Source: Pinguiococcus pyrenoidosus (Eukaryota > Sar > Pinguiophyceae > Pinguiochrysidales > Pinguiochrysidaceae). Taken from it: a stretch of DNA of 28,465 bases. Both the position numbers and the translations under genes were made by a program. The notes under the pieces are model-generated. The model was given only the letters and a program-made list of their open reading frames with translations. It was not told the DNA's origin and made no database searches. The stretch lies in the NCBI GenBank assembly GCA_019677205.1, contig JAAMXY010000375.1, positions 585 through 29,049 on the forward strand, read 5' to 3'. Shown here in pieces: positions 20,312 through 28,465 of this stretch (within the stretch, counting starts at the first letter, position 1; every line of letters starts with the position of its first letter).

Positions 20312-21943
20312 TTATAGCGTCGCCCGCTTCGTCCTCATGGTCGATGCCCGCCTCAAGGGGACGATCGTCATGGGGTGCGCTCCTTCGTAGATCGCCTCCT
20401 CTTCCAGCGTGACCTGGACGTTGTCGAAGATGCTTCCACTGCCGTTGAGGGACTTTTCCCGCTCCGTCTTCCAGCGGCCGATGCCCAGGAAGGGGATGCT
20501 GAAGAGCAGATTGAATTCGCGAAAGAGGAGCCACAGGAACCAGAGGAAGTAGGCCTGCACGCGACCGGAAATCCACCAGAACAGGAAATCCTCGCCGCGC
20601 AGCTCCAGCCCAAGAATCACCCCCACGATGGCCAAGAACCCCACGATCAGCAGCAAGGTGACGCTGATGATCCTCCCGATGCAGAGACACGTTCCTCGGA
20701 GGCAGGTGCGCCGGTCCGTGCTCCGCTTGTAGATGAGGCAAGGGCAGGACTGGAGGTAGATCAGCATGGTCGCGACGGTCATGCTCGGGATCGTGATGAA
20801 GAAGAGCGCGAAGAGGTACACGGTGAGCAGCGCGGTCGGCTCGTTGTTCTCTTCCTGCTCACGGCTGACCCCGAACGCTCGAATGAAGGCGTAGGCGATT
20901 CCGGCACCCAGCAGGGTGACGAGGAGGACTTCCGTCTCGAGCACGACCTTGGACAGCGTCGTCAACGGATGGTCCTCGTCGCAGAAGCAGATGCTCAGGA
21001 TCGGGTGGTGATTCGCGATGTAGTACCACAGGTCGTCGAAGTAGCCCTGGGGGATCATGCCAGAGCTCACCAGGCCACACATGTCGGTGTGGTTGGCGCC
21101 GGTGCCGCGAGCCCAGTAGGCGAGAGGCCAGCTCCGCACGAAGGCGCGCTGCTTGAGGTAGTGGCGCCGCTCGTCCCGCAGAAGCTCTAGAAACTTCTTC
21201 CATTCATCGCGACTGATGAGACCGTCGCCCGTGATATCCAATTCCTGCGAAAGCCGAGCAAGGAACGTCGCGCAAGCCATTCCCACGGAGATCGTGAGCT
21301 TCAAGCGCCTTTTCCGTAGATCGGTGCTGCGGCGAATGGATTCCATACCTCGAAAACTTCCTCCCTCTTCTGGAAGTCGAGCAGCGTAAGCAGCACTTCG
21401 TCATCGGAATGGAGCAGCTTCTGCCGGAGCTCGGGCTTGGTGTCCAGCTGGTGAAACATCTCCTCCTTGGTGATGTGGTCCGTGTTGTCCCGATCCATCA
21501 TCTCAAACAGTTCTGCTCCCAACTCTTCATTGAAGGCCACGCCGTGCGTCTTGGCGATGTTGTGCACCAAGGCCGCATCCTTGTGACGGCGCTTTCTGCG
21601 GCGCAACGTGCTCTGGCGCCAGGTCGGCGCTCGGGTACCTGGCAGAAGCGAATGCGGCTCGTGTGCGCCCACCACGCGACCCTGGACAACGAGCGCGTCC
21701 GTGCCGACATCGCCGATCTCGACGTCTTCATCTTGCGGCGCAACTACAAGGCCGTTGGCAGCGCGCTTAGAGGAAACGCGCCCGAGCACGCAAACAGAGT
21801 GGCGAGCAGAGGCGCTGCGAGATACCTGAATAGAGGGGACTGCTCACAACCCCTCCGATCTGAAAAGCGCCGGGCGCAGACGTCTGGCTCACGAGCTGAG
21901 CAGGCCGCACGCGGTGCCCGTCCTCTTCTTTGTACTCGCTCAT
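20312..21943 (-). CDS. EF-hand protein with four predicted membrane segments, 481 aa, family not recognised
   Basis: Three exons (21848-21943, 21349-21765, 20312-21244) join in phase 0 through introns of 82 and 104 nt. The ATG at 21943 opens MSEYKEEDGHRVRPAQ. After a basic patch (LRRRKRRHKD) comes a canonical EF-hand loop, DRDNTDHITKEE (residues 123-134), and a second one, DITGDGLISRDE (174-185). The second loop is only complete after intron 2 is removed. Four hydrophobic segments follow at about 276-295 (VLLVTLLGAGIAYAF), 308-335, 362-385 and 390-424 (WISGRVQAYFLWFLWLLF). A cysteine-rich stretch (CPCLIYKRSTDRRTCLRG) lies between segments 2 and 3. The tail is hydrophilic and ends RTKRATL. The layout suggests a calcium-regulated membrane protein such as a channel or transporter, but no pore motif is recognisable. 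It converges on the FRRS1-like gene with about 240 bp between the stops. Confidence 0.88.
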
Positions 21944-22544
21944 AGCACAGGCGTTGAGCGCACTGAAGAGGCCGAAGACGTCAAACGCGTTTGCGCGCCA
22001 AAACGGCCTTTTGAAGGGGTAACACTGCTGAGCGCGAATTCCGACACTCCATAACGATCGCCGGAGGCACTAATTGAGTCATGTTATGCGCTAATTGGGT
22101 GTGATTCGCAGCGCTGAGATCAGACTTCTTGGACTGTCCAATGATCGCAGGGTATCTGAGTGAGATGCGGGTGCATACAATGGGTATAGCAGGGCGCTGC
22201 AGAGTTCCCTCCGTCATAATCTGTGTTCGATTGTGGCTTCAAGCTCGTTGGTTGGTTCGACTCCCTACTATCCTTTCCCTGATTGGGTAAGTTCTGGCAA
22301 AATCCTTGATTCAACGTATCAATGCACGAAGAACAAAATCGTCCGCCACAGAACTCCGAACTCCGAACTCCGAACTCCGAAATCCGCCGCAAATCAAATG
22401 AGGTGCTTCATGTGCTTTTCCAGGGCGGTTTGGGGCTGACGTTGAGGCGAAAAGCTGCATACCAAAAGAAGCTCCGGAGATGGGCATCGTTGAAAAAGCG
22501 CTGCTCTGAAAAAGGCCCGAAACCCATGAGAACCTATCGACACG
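21944..22544. other. Intergenic region containing a heptamer repeat
   Basis: About 600 bp between two minus-strand genes: the 3' side of the OAT gene and the 5' side of the EF-hand membrane protein gene. It is more AT-rich than the genes. Apart from the heptamer array at 22351-22378, open frames here (for example plus 22322-22591) show no protein family. Confidence 0.5.
22351..22378. repeat. Four tandem GAACTCC heptamers plus one variant
   Basis: gaactcc occurs four times in a row from 22351, followed by the variant gaaatcc. It is intergenic, between the OAT stop and the upstream end of the EF-hand membrane protein gene. Confidence 0.9.
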
Positions 22545-24383
22545 CTAATGCGCAGCAGTGGATTCGAAGCTCCGAATGGTCCTCTGGATGATGTCGCAGC
22601 ACTCCGCCGCCTCTTCCGAGCTGAGAGTCAGTGGCTATAGGTACGATAAAGAAGAAGAGAGAAAACGTGTTGAGAACGTCTGCAACAGCATTGAGAAGAT
22701 CATCAGCTCTGCCGTCTTTGCGGGAATTACCGGAGCCAATCGGATGATATTTCCGTGCGTGGGCTTGGCGAGGAGCCCGTTCTCAGCTAGGCGTAGGCAG
22801 ATCCGCCACGCAAGGTCACCGTCCTCTGGGGAGTCGATGACGATAGCATTCAGCAGCCCTTTCCCGCGAACCAGCTTCGCGATCGAACTGGACAGACGAC
22901 AGCTTTTGCTTTAGGCCAGAACTGAGAGAACCAGTGCGAAAAGGAAACGTGGGAAAGATACCTGGTGTCCACGAGCTGTTGGAGGTCCCTGCGGAGCTGC
23001 TCGCCAATGATGCGCGCGTTTTCGGCGAGATTCTCCTCGACGAGGACTTCCAAGGCGGACTGAGCGACCCTGCAAGCCAGGGGATTCCCTCCGTACGTGC
23101 TGCCATGCTCCCCGGGCTTGATGGTCAGGAGCACCTCGTGCGACCCCAGCACTGCAGAGACGGGCAGGACGCCGCCGCTCAACGCCTTGCCAAGTAGAAC
23201 CAAGTCCGGCTTGACGCTTTCCCAGTCGGAGCAGAGCATCTTGCCAGTGCGGCACAGCCCAGTCTGCACCTCGTCGCAGATCAGGAGCACGTTGGACTCC
23301 GTGCACAGCTTGCGCACCTGTTGACAGTCGAGAGCACCTTAGAGGCACCGGAGATCTGCGCTGCCGCGGGTCTGGATTGTGTGCTAGGCAGCGACCACGC
23401 CGCACCTGTGCCAGGTACCCTTCCGGAGGGACGACGACGCCAGCTTCGCCTTGGATGGGCTCCACCATGAACGCGGCCACGTTCGGGTCCTGGAGCGACT
23501 GCTCCAATGCAGAGGCATCGCCGTACTCGATGCAGTCGAAGCCAGGAGCAAAGGGGCCGAAGCCCTTGTAGCAGGTCGGATCCGTCGAGCTGGAGATGGC
23601 CGCGAGCGTGCGGCCCCAGAAGTTGCCTTTCGCGAAGAGGATCTAGGGTTTTTTCGCAAAGAGTTTGGAGAGTCATCAGATACTTCACGCCTCTAGCAGC
23701 AGGGACTGTGCCGCGCTGGGGTTCGTCATGTGCAGCAAACCTTCGCTCGTCCGTTGGGTACGCCTTTGACGTCGTAGGCCCAGCGTCTTGCAAGCTTCAC
23801 GGCCGTCTCGCCGGCCTCCACTCCGGTGTTCATGGGGAGGAGGCGCTCGTAGCCGAAGAGGTCGCACGCATACTTGGCGTACTCGCCGAGGGCGTCGCTG
23901 TAGAACGCCCGAGAAGTCAGAGTGAGCTTCTGGGCCTGCTCCGTCAGCGCCTTGATGATCTTCGGATGGCAGTGGCCTTGATTCAGAGCCGAATACGCAG
24001 AGAGGAAGTCGTAGTACTTCTTGCCGTCGACGTCCCAGGCATGCACGCCCTTGCCTTTGCAAGCAATCTCATGAGACAGTGGTTCTGTGCCGGACGGCGC
24101 ATCCATATCTTCTCGGCAATCCCATGGGAAGGACCGCGCTTCGCACCTTCACAGAGGACGACGGGGAGCGGGGCGTAGTTGTGGGCATTGTACTGCCCCT
24201 CCAGCGCCATGCATTCCTCCGCTGCGGATGTCTGCGCATGTACAAGCGCAGACGTTGAGGCATGAGTGGATGAGGATGGCCATGCTGCCTCCTGCCAACT
24301 GGTCTTACAATCTCCTGGGTCGCCAAAAGGCGCTGTAGCGCCCGAGAGGCGCCCTTGGGCACGCGCCTGCTGGCTGCTAGCAT
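22545..24383 (-). CDS. OAT: Ornithine aminotransferase, mitochondrial (class III PLP aminotransferase)
   Basis: Ornithine aminotransferase converts ornithine and 2-oxoglutarate to glutamate semialdehyde and glutamate, linking arginine and proline metabolism in mitochondria. Family signatures in order: [63 protein letters not shown] (around 23840), [52 protein letters not shown] (around 23265), the PLP lysine in [17 protein letters not shown] (around 23200), [17 protein letters not shown] and [19 protein letters not shown] (around 22760). The last exon reads [17 protein letters not shown] and stops at a TAG at 22545. Exon 1 (24309-24383) encodes [20 protein letters not shown], an arginine-rich amphipathic presequence, spliced in phase 0 to [11 protein letters not shown]. 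Introns fall after LATQEI, VLCE(G), GRAK, GYLAQ, near VDTR, and near the C-terminus. Function is secure; small exon edges near 22900-22960 and 22630-22720 are less certain. Confidence 0.95.
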
Positions 24384-24943
24384 TGGCCTTGCTTAGAGAC
24401 CTTTGTGCCAGCGGAAGAGAAGCGCAGCGGAGCGCTCTGGCGCGTATTCTGTGGCGTCGGAAGGCCGAATGCCATGTTGAGGTGAAGAAGTAGCGCTTGT
24501 TGTCGCCATACACGGCCACAATTGCGGTACTGTCAGCGGCCGAGTACGTTACATCTCATCAATTGGTTCCTTGTCTCGATCAAAATTTTGTTCCTGCACA
24601 GCTCCGTGTAACACGAGAAACTAAGGTTCCTGAATCATCCGCTGCTCCTCGCGATTGGCTGCTTCTTGCGCACGCGTTCCTGGCCATGCTACAGCCGGCG
24701 GGAACGTGGAACTGATCCAGCTGATCCGGTGGGGAAAGGGGGAAGTTGTGCCAACGCAATCGGTGAGAAATCCCCTTCCATCACCTGGACAGAGGCCATC
24801 TCGGGTCTCTCCCGCGTCTGCTTTCCCTTGGGAGAGAGGGCGGAAAGTCGCGGAGGCATTTGGGGTGGCGGGGCCTTCGGGCGTGAGACGCAGCTCGGCC
24901 CTCACGATGGACTCCCGGGAGTTTGGCGACTGAGCCGGAGGCC
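24384..24943. promoter_or_regulatory. Divergent promoter region between OAT and the PH-domain gene
   Basis: About 560 bp separate the two inferred starts, so both promoters should lie here. No clear TATA box is visible. A short upstream ORF, ATG at 24907 to TGA at 24933 (MDSREFGD), precedes the PH gene ATG at 24944 by 10 bp and could affect its translation if transcribed. A 92-aa frame containing that ATG (24655-24933) shows no domain. Confidence 0.4.
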
Positions 24944-27135
24944 ATGTCCCGTAGCATGACTTTTCACAAGCTGAAAGGACGAGAGGAGCAGGCCCTGGCG
25001 CTGCAGGAATCTCCGTCGCCGGCCGCCACGAGAGCAGCGCCGCAGGTGTCTCGGCGGAAGCCCGCTGTTACACGTTGTAACAGCAGCTGGACGGCGATTC
25101 GCGACAGCAGCATCGGCAGATCAGCTGTCCTGGTCCACCGAACAACGTCCAAAGTGGTGCGTCCCAACCGAAGCGAAGCCAGGCCAAGCACAGCACGGCA
25201 GTGCACGAAAAAAGTTGTGATGAATCGGAAGCGAGCCAAAGCCTCGTGGGGCCTTTCGGAAGCCAAAGCTTCTTCGCAGCCAAAAGAAGCAGGAGTCTTA
25301 TCAACGCCTTGTTCCAAATGCTTCCAGCAAAACGAGGGTATCGACGCAACCAGCAGGTTTGACGACGAGGACAACTTCCTGGTGGAGTCGACGCAAGTTG
25401 GCGACGACGAAGAGATCGAAGAAGTGCTCATTCAGGTACCGAGACGGAAGAACGCATCTCCAGCAGCTTTCGACACGTAACCGGAAGAGTCGCTCGCAGG
25501 GCTGGTTGGGAAGACGGGCGCCGAAGCGGATCAGATGGGTGCCTTGCTGTGCGTGGCAGATGCGCCACTATGCCGTGCTGGACAAGCACCTCATTCTCAT
25601 GAGCACATGGACCAGGACCGAGAAGTACAGGTATGGATGGATGCTCAGTCCACGCCGCGGGGCTGCCTTCTTGGTAAAGGAAATGCCTAAGCCTCTCTTG
25701 GTTGAACAGACTGAACCTGTCTGGAGCGGTTGTGAAGAAGCATGAGAATGATCCGTGCGTCTTCGTCATCAAGTTTCGCGCCGTGCAGAGCAGTGTCACC
25801 CCTCCAGAACCCTTTGAGGCGGAGGGGAGGCGACTGGTTCTGAAGGTAGGCGTACGAGGAGTGTCCAACTAGGGCATTCAGAAACGCTCGCTCTGGCTGA
25901 CCTCCCTCTCTCTCTCTTTCTCTCTCTTTCTCTCTCTTTCTCTCTCTTTCTCTCTCTTTCTCTCTCTCTCTCTCTCTTTCTCTCTCTTTCTCTCACTCTC
26001 TCTCTCTTTCTCTCGTCTCTCGCTCGCTCGCTCGCTTGCTCGCTCGACAAACCAAACAAAAGGCTCAATGCCCCGAGTCGGCTGCGAAATGGGTTCACGT
26101 GCTGTCCGAGCAGTGTAAGTGACGAAGCTACGGGACCGGTGGAGCAGAAAGACGACACCTCACCGCAATGGCTTCTGCTTGGCAGGCCGGAAGCATAGGC
26201 TGAATTTTGTCAAGAGCCATCCCCACTACGACTACAGGATTACCGTGTTCAACCATCACCATCCCCATGCTTCCCTCGGCCGAAAAGGCAGCACCTCGAG
26301 CGTTGGGGAGCAAGCGAAGGTATCGAAGCGCGACTCGAGTTAGCTGTGGGAAGAAACCTTGGCAGCGAAAAGGGAAAGGTCTCGGCCTTGTCTACTTGTC
26401 GGCCACCTGCTAAGTAGAGCTTCTCTGCTGCTCCGCGCAGGCCGACGAAGATTTGGGCATCTGGATCGGCATCATTGTCAATGGTGAGAGTTTTCCTGTG
26501 CAAGGCGCGAGAGCTCACGCTTGGATTCTCATAAGTCCTACTTATTGCAAAGGCGAGATGAATGAAGTTTTCATCCCCGACAGCATTCCGCTGCACACTT
26601 TTGTGATGAACTTCATGCGGTCAGTCCTGAACTCTGGAGCGTGTCTGATGAGAATTTGCCCCTCCTTGCGTCTGACGCTCTGTCTTGCAGAGACCACAAT
26701 TTGAACATGAAGCTGCGCTCGCAGTTCGAAGGTCAGGTCCAGCAGCTGGTGCTGCAAACGAAGCTGGAGGATATGCAGGTGGGAACCTTGACAAGAGCGC
26801 GGCAGTTTTTCTCGCTGCCGGCGCTCACCATGCCGTGCTTCATCAGCTGGAGAATGACCCGGAGCAGTGGGACGTGTGCACCGATCAGGTAAAGTTGACG
26901 GGCCTTATGCACGTGGTGTAGGAAGGGCTCGGGATCTGATTCTCCTTCCTCCTTCTCGTTCCTCTTCAAATTCCTCTTCAAATGCTTCTTCTTCTTCTTC
27001 AAAACGAAAAAGGTTGGTGAGCCTGGGACGCAGTCGTTCCTCAGATCTGTATCGTCCGTGAGTGACGAATCCTTGGAGGATATCAAAATCCCGTCGGGTA
27101 TCAGCTTCGCTGCTGGAGATCACAAGGTTGAGTAG
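24944..27135 (+). CDS. PH-domain protein with an unrecognised C-terminal half, 11-12 exons, about 430 aa
   Basis: Exons 24944-25435, 25500-25630, 25710-25845, 26063-26114, 26186-26319, 26441-26483, 26553-26619, 26691-26778, 26847-26888 and 27013-27135 join with consistent phases and end at a TAG at 27133. The first 164 residues are basic then acidic and of low complexity (NFLVESTQVGDDEEIEEV). A PH domain follows: GWLGRRAPKRIRW, QMRHYAVLDKHLILMS, LNLSGAVVKKHENDPCVFVI, and the C-terminal helix ESAAKWVHVLSEQ with its invariant Trp. PH domains bind phosphoinositides or proteins at membranes. The rest (KSHPHYDYRITVFNHHHPHA, DLGIWIGIIVN, RSQFEGQVQQLVLQTKLEDM, and a Ser-rich tail) is not recognised. 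Exon 2 may itself be split by a 21-nt intron at 25539-25559. The start could lie further upstream if a 5' exon was missed. Confidence 0.85.
25904..26045 (+). repeat. Long CT-rich microsatellite (TCTC/TTTC, then TCGC) in the PH gene
   Basis: About 140 bp of TCTCTCTT/TCTC units grading into TCGC units, filling most of the intron 25846-26062 on the coding strand. The acceptor AAAAG lies about 17 bp after it. Confidence 0.9.
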
Positions 27136-27136
27136 A

Positions 27137-27158
27137 GGAGAGGAGAGGAGAGAAGGAA
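27137..27158. repeat. GGAGA simple repeat between the convergent PH and CHMP1 genes
   Basis: AGGAG/AGGAGAGG units immediately follow the TAG of the PH gene at 27133-27135, in the 149-bp gap before the CHMP1 stop. Confidence 0.8.
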
Positions 27159-27284
27159 GGATTCAGTCTCGTCTGGCAATTTTTTGGCTTTGACACAGCC
27201 GTCCACATTTCACACATCCGTTCACCAAGGACCGCGGATTCGTCCCACGAGCCCGGCGCTATCCAACCATAGCACCCCGTCGCC

Positions 27285-28191
27285 TCACTTTCGAAGAGCG
27301 GCGAGCCTGGACTCGAGCGTATCCTCCTCCGGCTCCTTCTCCTTCTCTTGCTCCGGCGCTCCGCTGCCGATCCCCACTGCGTCGAAGTTCTCGTTGAGCT
27401 GCAGTCCGTGCTCGTCTGCCACCATTTGGATGAGGCCATCGACCTGTCGATTTTGCAGAGTGAGACAGGCGTGCAAGTCGCGCCAAAGGCTTTGGCAATG
27501 CTCACTTCTTCCTGGGGCGTCGCTTGCGACGTGGAGTTGTCGATCGCCTGGTTCATGAACTCGCTTCGCACGTCCAAGTCCTCAAACTGCTTCTCGAATT
27601 CGTCCATCGTCTGGCTGATTTTCTCCAGGTTCATGGCCTTCATGGCGCGGCCCATCCCCTTGACCACCTGCGTCATGCTCTGGGACACCTGCTGCATGCG
27701 GATCGCCGTCTCCACGCGCGAAGCTACCGCGTCTATCCGCGAGCTTAGTCTTAAGAAGTTTTGTTGCTGTCGTCCCGGGCGGAAAAGAGCTTAGAGGCCC
27801 GATCAAGTGCTTCACCAGTGGATTCCAGAAGCTCTTTGTCCCTTTCTCCCACCTGCGATTTTTCTCGTATGGCATTCTGTGCGTAGATGCGGGCGCCTTC
27901 CGTGTTTCCTTCCTGAAAAGCAGCGGTTCAGCTTGGAGATCCAGTGGCGGACCTGACGATCTCTTGGCTCCACTTCTTCACACCTGAATGGCCTTCTTGA
28001 GCTTGGACTTCATGGACGCTTCGTTCTTCTTGGACTTTTCCGCGCTGCGCAGCATTTGCTTGGACGTGAGGCGCAGGTTGATGAGCTCATCTGACACGAA
28101 GACCGGAAAAGCGCCCTTAGCATCCGACGATCGCCGCTCCGAAGCCTTCCTGAAAGCACATCAAACCTTCGAGAGAGACGCGGGCACCCAT
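27285..28191 (-). CDS. CHMP1: CHMP1 / Vps46 (ESCRT-III-associated), 202 aa, 5 exons
   Basis: CHMP1 acts in ESCRT-III at multivesicular bodies and in abscission, recruiting Vps4. The rebuilt protein has 202 residues, the usual length. Exon 1 (28167-28191) encodes MGARVSLE and splices in phase 1 to DELINLRLTSKQMLRSAEKS. Then come KKAIQ, EGNTEGARIYAQNAIREKSQ, the long exon QNFLRLSSRIDAVASRVETA with MTQVVKGMGRAMKAMNLEKI and DLDVRSEFMNQAIDNSTS, and the final exon VDGLIQMVADEHGLQLNENF. The C-terminal DTLESRLAALRK is a canonical MIM1 motif that binds Vps4 MIT domains. The last 20-30 residues before it are a Glu/Lys-rich linker. The Gly at position 2 could be myristoylated, which is inference. The gene converges on the PH-domain gene with about 150 bp between the stops. 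Confidence 0.95.
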
Positions 28192-28465
28192 GATGGACTC
28201 TACGAGGCGTCTGTGGACCACTGGAGGCACTTGGCGCCCGAACACGGCGGTCTCTTGGGAAAGATTGACCGGAAGAAGACTTCCGAGTTCTGCGGGGCTT
28301 GATTGTCCATAGGATAAATGGCTAGGGTCATTCTGAGGGGCAGATTTTTGTTTAGGACTCTTTTACGTCTCATGGGAATACTACATTTGAAAAGGGTAAT
28401 CTGTGACGGAGAGACTGTGATAACGGTGAGTCGAAGTCATCCAACAGTGCCCATATGGCCGTTGG
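28192..28465. other. Region upstream of CHMP1, no feature seen
   Basis: The last 274 bp hold the CHMP1 upstream region. A plus-strand frame ending at 28302 runs antisense to CHMP1 and has no domain signal. No promoter element stands out. Confidence 0.5.

Noticed and set aside
20375-21190. 271-aa plus-strand open frame
   Set aside because: It is the antisense shadow of the EF-hand membrane protein; its Glu/Gln/Ala-rich sequence mirrors GC-rich codons on the other strand.

Overview
The window is nuclear DNA of a compact, intron-rich, fairly GC-rich microbial eukaryote, most likely an alga or other flagellated protist. I cannot name the lineage from sequence alone. The evidence is eukaryotic throughout: nearly every gene is cut by short GT-AG introns (mostly about 55-190 nt), genes lie only 120-1000 bp apart on both strands, and the products include an ESCRT-III subunit, a mitochondrial-type ornithine aminotransferase, a Reeler-DOMON-cytochrome b561 protein and a secreted protein ending in SDEL. 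I found no operons, tRNAs, rRNAs, transposons or CRISPR arrays. Gene models were rebuilt by hand from splice sites, reading phase and family resemblance.

Layout, left to right. 1-400 (+): 3' end of an unrecognised gene with a KOW-like tail. 517-4489 (-): long protein of repeated EF-hand-like pairs (EFCAB6-like). 4897-6468 (+): phytanoyl-CoA dioxygenase family enzyme, 289 aa in 7 exons. 6594-10359 (-): apparent fusion of an NAD(P)-dependent SDR epimerase/dehydratase with a MetX-like alpha/beta hydrolase, both catalytic sets present. 11352-12912 (-): secreted or type I membrane protein of unknown function. 13365-14366 (-): intronless helical protein. 14889-16762 (+): secreted endonuclease I with an extra C-terminal domain and an SDEL terminus. 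17443-20070 (+): Reeler-DOMON-cytochrome b561 (FRRS1-like), 555 aa in 12 exons. 20312-21943 (-): two EF-hands plus four membrane segments, 481 aa. 22545-24383 (-): ornithine aminotransferase with a mitochondrial presequence. 24944-27135 (+): PH-domain protein. 27285-28191 (-): CHMP1/Vps46, 202 aa.

The genes do not form one pathway. Themes are calcium sensing (two EF-hand genes), redox and small-molecule metabolism (PhyH, SDR-hydrolase, b561, OAT), and the endomembrane system (CHMP1, PH protein, ER-type nuclease, signal-peptide proteins). The most unusual items are the SDR-hydrolase fusion, the ER-type endonuclease I, the EF-hand/four-TM protein, a candidate 21-nt intron inside the PH domain, and sense-strand pyrimidine microsatellites placed just before 3' splice sites in three genes.
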